Shown piece after piece: positions 15,408 to 16,044 of a stretch of 16,044 bases of DNA. Origin of the DNA: Candidatus Omnitrophota bacterium. GTDB lineage: Bacteria; Omnitrophota; Gorgyraeia; Aquiviventales; Aquiviventaceae. The stretch covers positions 1 to 16,044 of the forward strand of contig JAGVGS010000162.1 of the NCBI GenBank assembly GCA_020057015.1, in the 5' to 3' direction. Every line of letters begins with the position of its first letter. The stretch's first letter is position 1. The position numbers and the translations under genes are program-made. The notes under the pieces are model-generated. The model saw nothing but the letters and a program-made list of their open reading frames with translations, was not told the origin of the DNA and did no database searches.

Positions 15408-16044
15408 ATGATCGAAGGGGTGAAGGCAGCGGTGAAAGAGGCAGAAACCACCCTACCACAGGCCCAGGCCAGAAAAGGCCTCAAAATCGCCAGGCGTTGG
15501 ACTCGGCCGACCGTGCACCCCTACGACGAGATCACCTGGGAGCTGCGCAGTGCCACCATCGCCAACGAGAAAGGCGAGGTGGTCTTTGAGCAAAAAGACG
15601 TCGAGGTGCCCAATTTTTGGTCGCAGCTGGCCACCAACGTGGTGGTCTCCAAGTATTTCCGGGGCGGTTTAGGGACCCCGCAGCGCGAGCGCAGCGTCAA
15701 GCAGCTGATCAGCCGCGTGGCCGACACCATCACCGGCTGGGGCATCAAGGACAGCTACTTCGCTACCGATGAAGATGCGCAGATTTTCAACGCGGAGCTG
15801 ACCTTTTTGCTCGTCAACCAATACGCGGCCTTCAACTCGCCCGTCTGGTTCAACGTCGGCATCGAGAAGCACCCGCAATGTTCGGCCTGCTTTATCCTCT
15901 CGGTCGATGACACGATGGAATCCATCCTCGAGTGGTACCGCAACGAGGGCATGATCTTCAAGTACGGTTCGGGTGCCGGCGTCAATGTCTCGCACATCCG
16001 CTCTTCGCGCGAGCGCCTGGCCGGCGGCGGCACGGCCTCCGGGC
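15408..16044 (+). CDS. nrdJ: Adenosylcobalamin-dependent (class II) ribonucleotide reductase, 5' part
   Basis: The frame is open from the ATG at 15408 to the window edge (212 codons). It carries the class II reductase N-terminus: VPNFWSQLATNVVVSKYFRG, ERSVKQLISRV, NSPVWFNVG, QCSACF (Cys158, Cys161; the first probably belongs to the substrate-reducing pair) and FKYGSGAGVNVSHIRSS ending in GGGTASG. The enzyme makes deoxyribonucleotides in either presence or absence of oxygen, using coenzyme B12. GGAGGA 7 bp upstream fixes the start. The promoter and NrdR box upstream support dNTP-responsive control. No cobalamin riboswitch fits in the short leader. The catalytic radical Cys lies beyond the window. 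Confidence 0.93.
   Translation, partial: MIEGVKAAVKEAETTLPQAQARKGLKIARRWTRPTVHPYDEITWELRSATIANEKGEVVFEQKDVEVPNFWSQLATNVVVSKYFRGGLGTPQRERSVKQLISRVADTITGWGIKDSYFATDEDAQIFNAELTFLLVNQYAAFNSPVWFNVGIEKHPQCSACFILSVDDTMESILEWYRNEGMIFKYGSGAGVNVSHIRSSRERLAGGGTASG

Overview
The window is chromosomal DNA of a G+C-rich bacterium. Coding density is high, genes are spaced by a few bases or overlap by ATGA/GTGA, and there are lipoprotein signals and good sigma-70-type promoters. Nothing visible fixes the phylum. The gene mix (TldD/PmbA pair, permuted ATP-grasp ligase, HtpX, ClpB, B12-dependent ribonucleotide reductase with a NrdR box, BatD-like protein) would suit an uncultivated Gram-negative-type lineage, but that is inference. 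No rRNA, tRNA, CRISPR array, transposase or integrase was found.

Layout. (1) 1-3999, minus strand: a translationally coupled operon tldD - pmbA/tldE - PHP-domain lipoprotein - the start of a further secreted protein that runs off the window. (2) 4059-5453, plus strand, divergent from tldD: a circularly permuted ATP-grasp ligase of the glutathionylspermidine-synthase type. (3) 5465-6337: 6-phosphogluconolactonase with an aberrant 45-residue tail. The tail contains the first 22-23 codons of the exonuclease gene found intact at 9167, followed by a second copy of the ATP-grasp 3' end. (4) 6338-9105: an A+T-richer island of small, mostly orphan genes, all on the plus strand (4-TM protein, 46-aa basic peptide, zinc-ribbon protein, lipoprotein, YidD, a single-pass anchored protein). 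(5) 9167-11259: a DEDDy exonuclease fused to a WYL-like domain, a compact HicBA toxin-antitoxin pair with its own promoter, and a metallo-beta-lactamase-fold hydrolase. (6) 11297-15224: a proteostasis block, HtpX membrane protease and ClpB disaggregase, followed by a short BatD-like secreted protein overlapping clpB. (7) 15221-16044: a folded intergenic element, a NrdR box, a strong promoter and the 5' part of nrdJ.

The most informative structure is the mosaic at 5420-9234. An 840-bp segment carrying pgl is bracketed by a perfect 32-bp direct repeat made of the ATP-grasp 3' end. An exonuclease 5' fragment at 6200 is only about 77% identical to the intact gene's start, with differences almost all synonymous, and its homology stops at an 8-bp motif (cggcggcc) where the intact gene also changes base composition. 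This reads as recombination between diverged relatives. It is either an element that replaces the 5' end of its target gene, as SXT-type elements do at prfC, or homology-facilitated illegitimate recombination.

A second recurrent signal is a -10-like hexamer placed exactly 6 bp before the ATG of the ATP-grasp, MBL-hydrolase and htpX genes, which suggests leaderless mRNAs.
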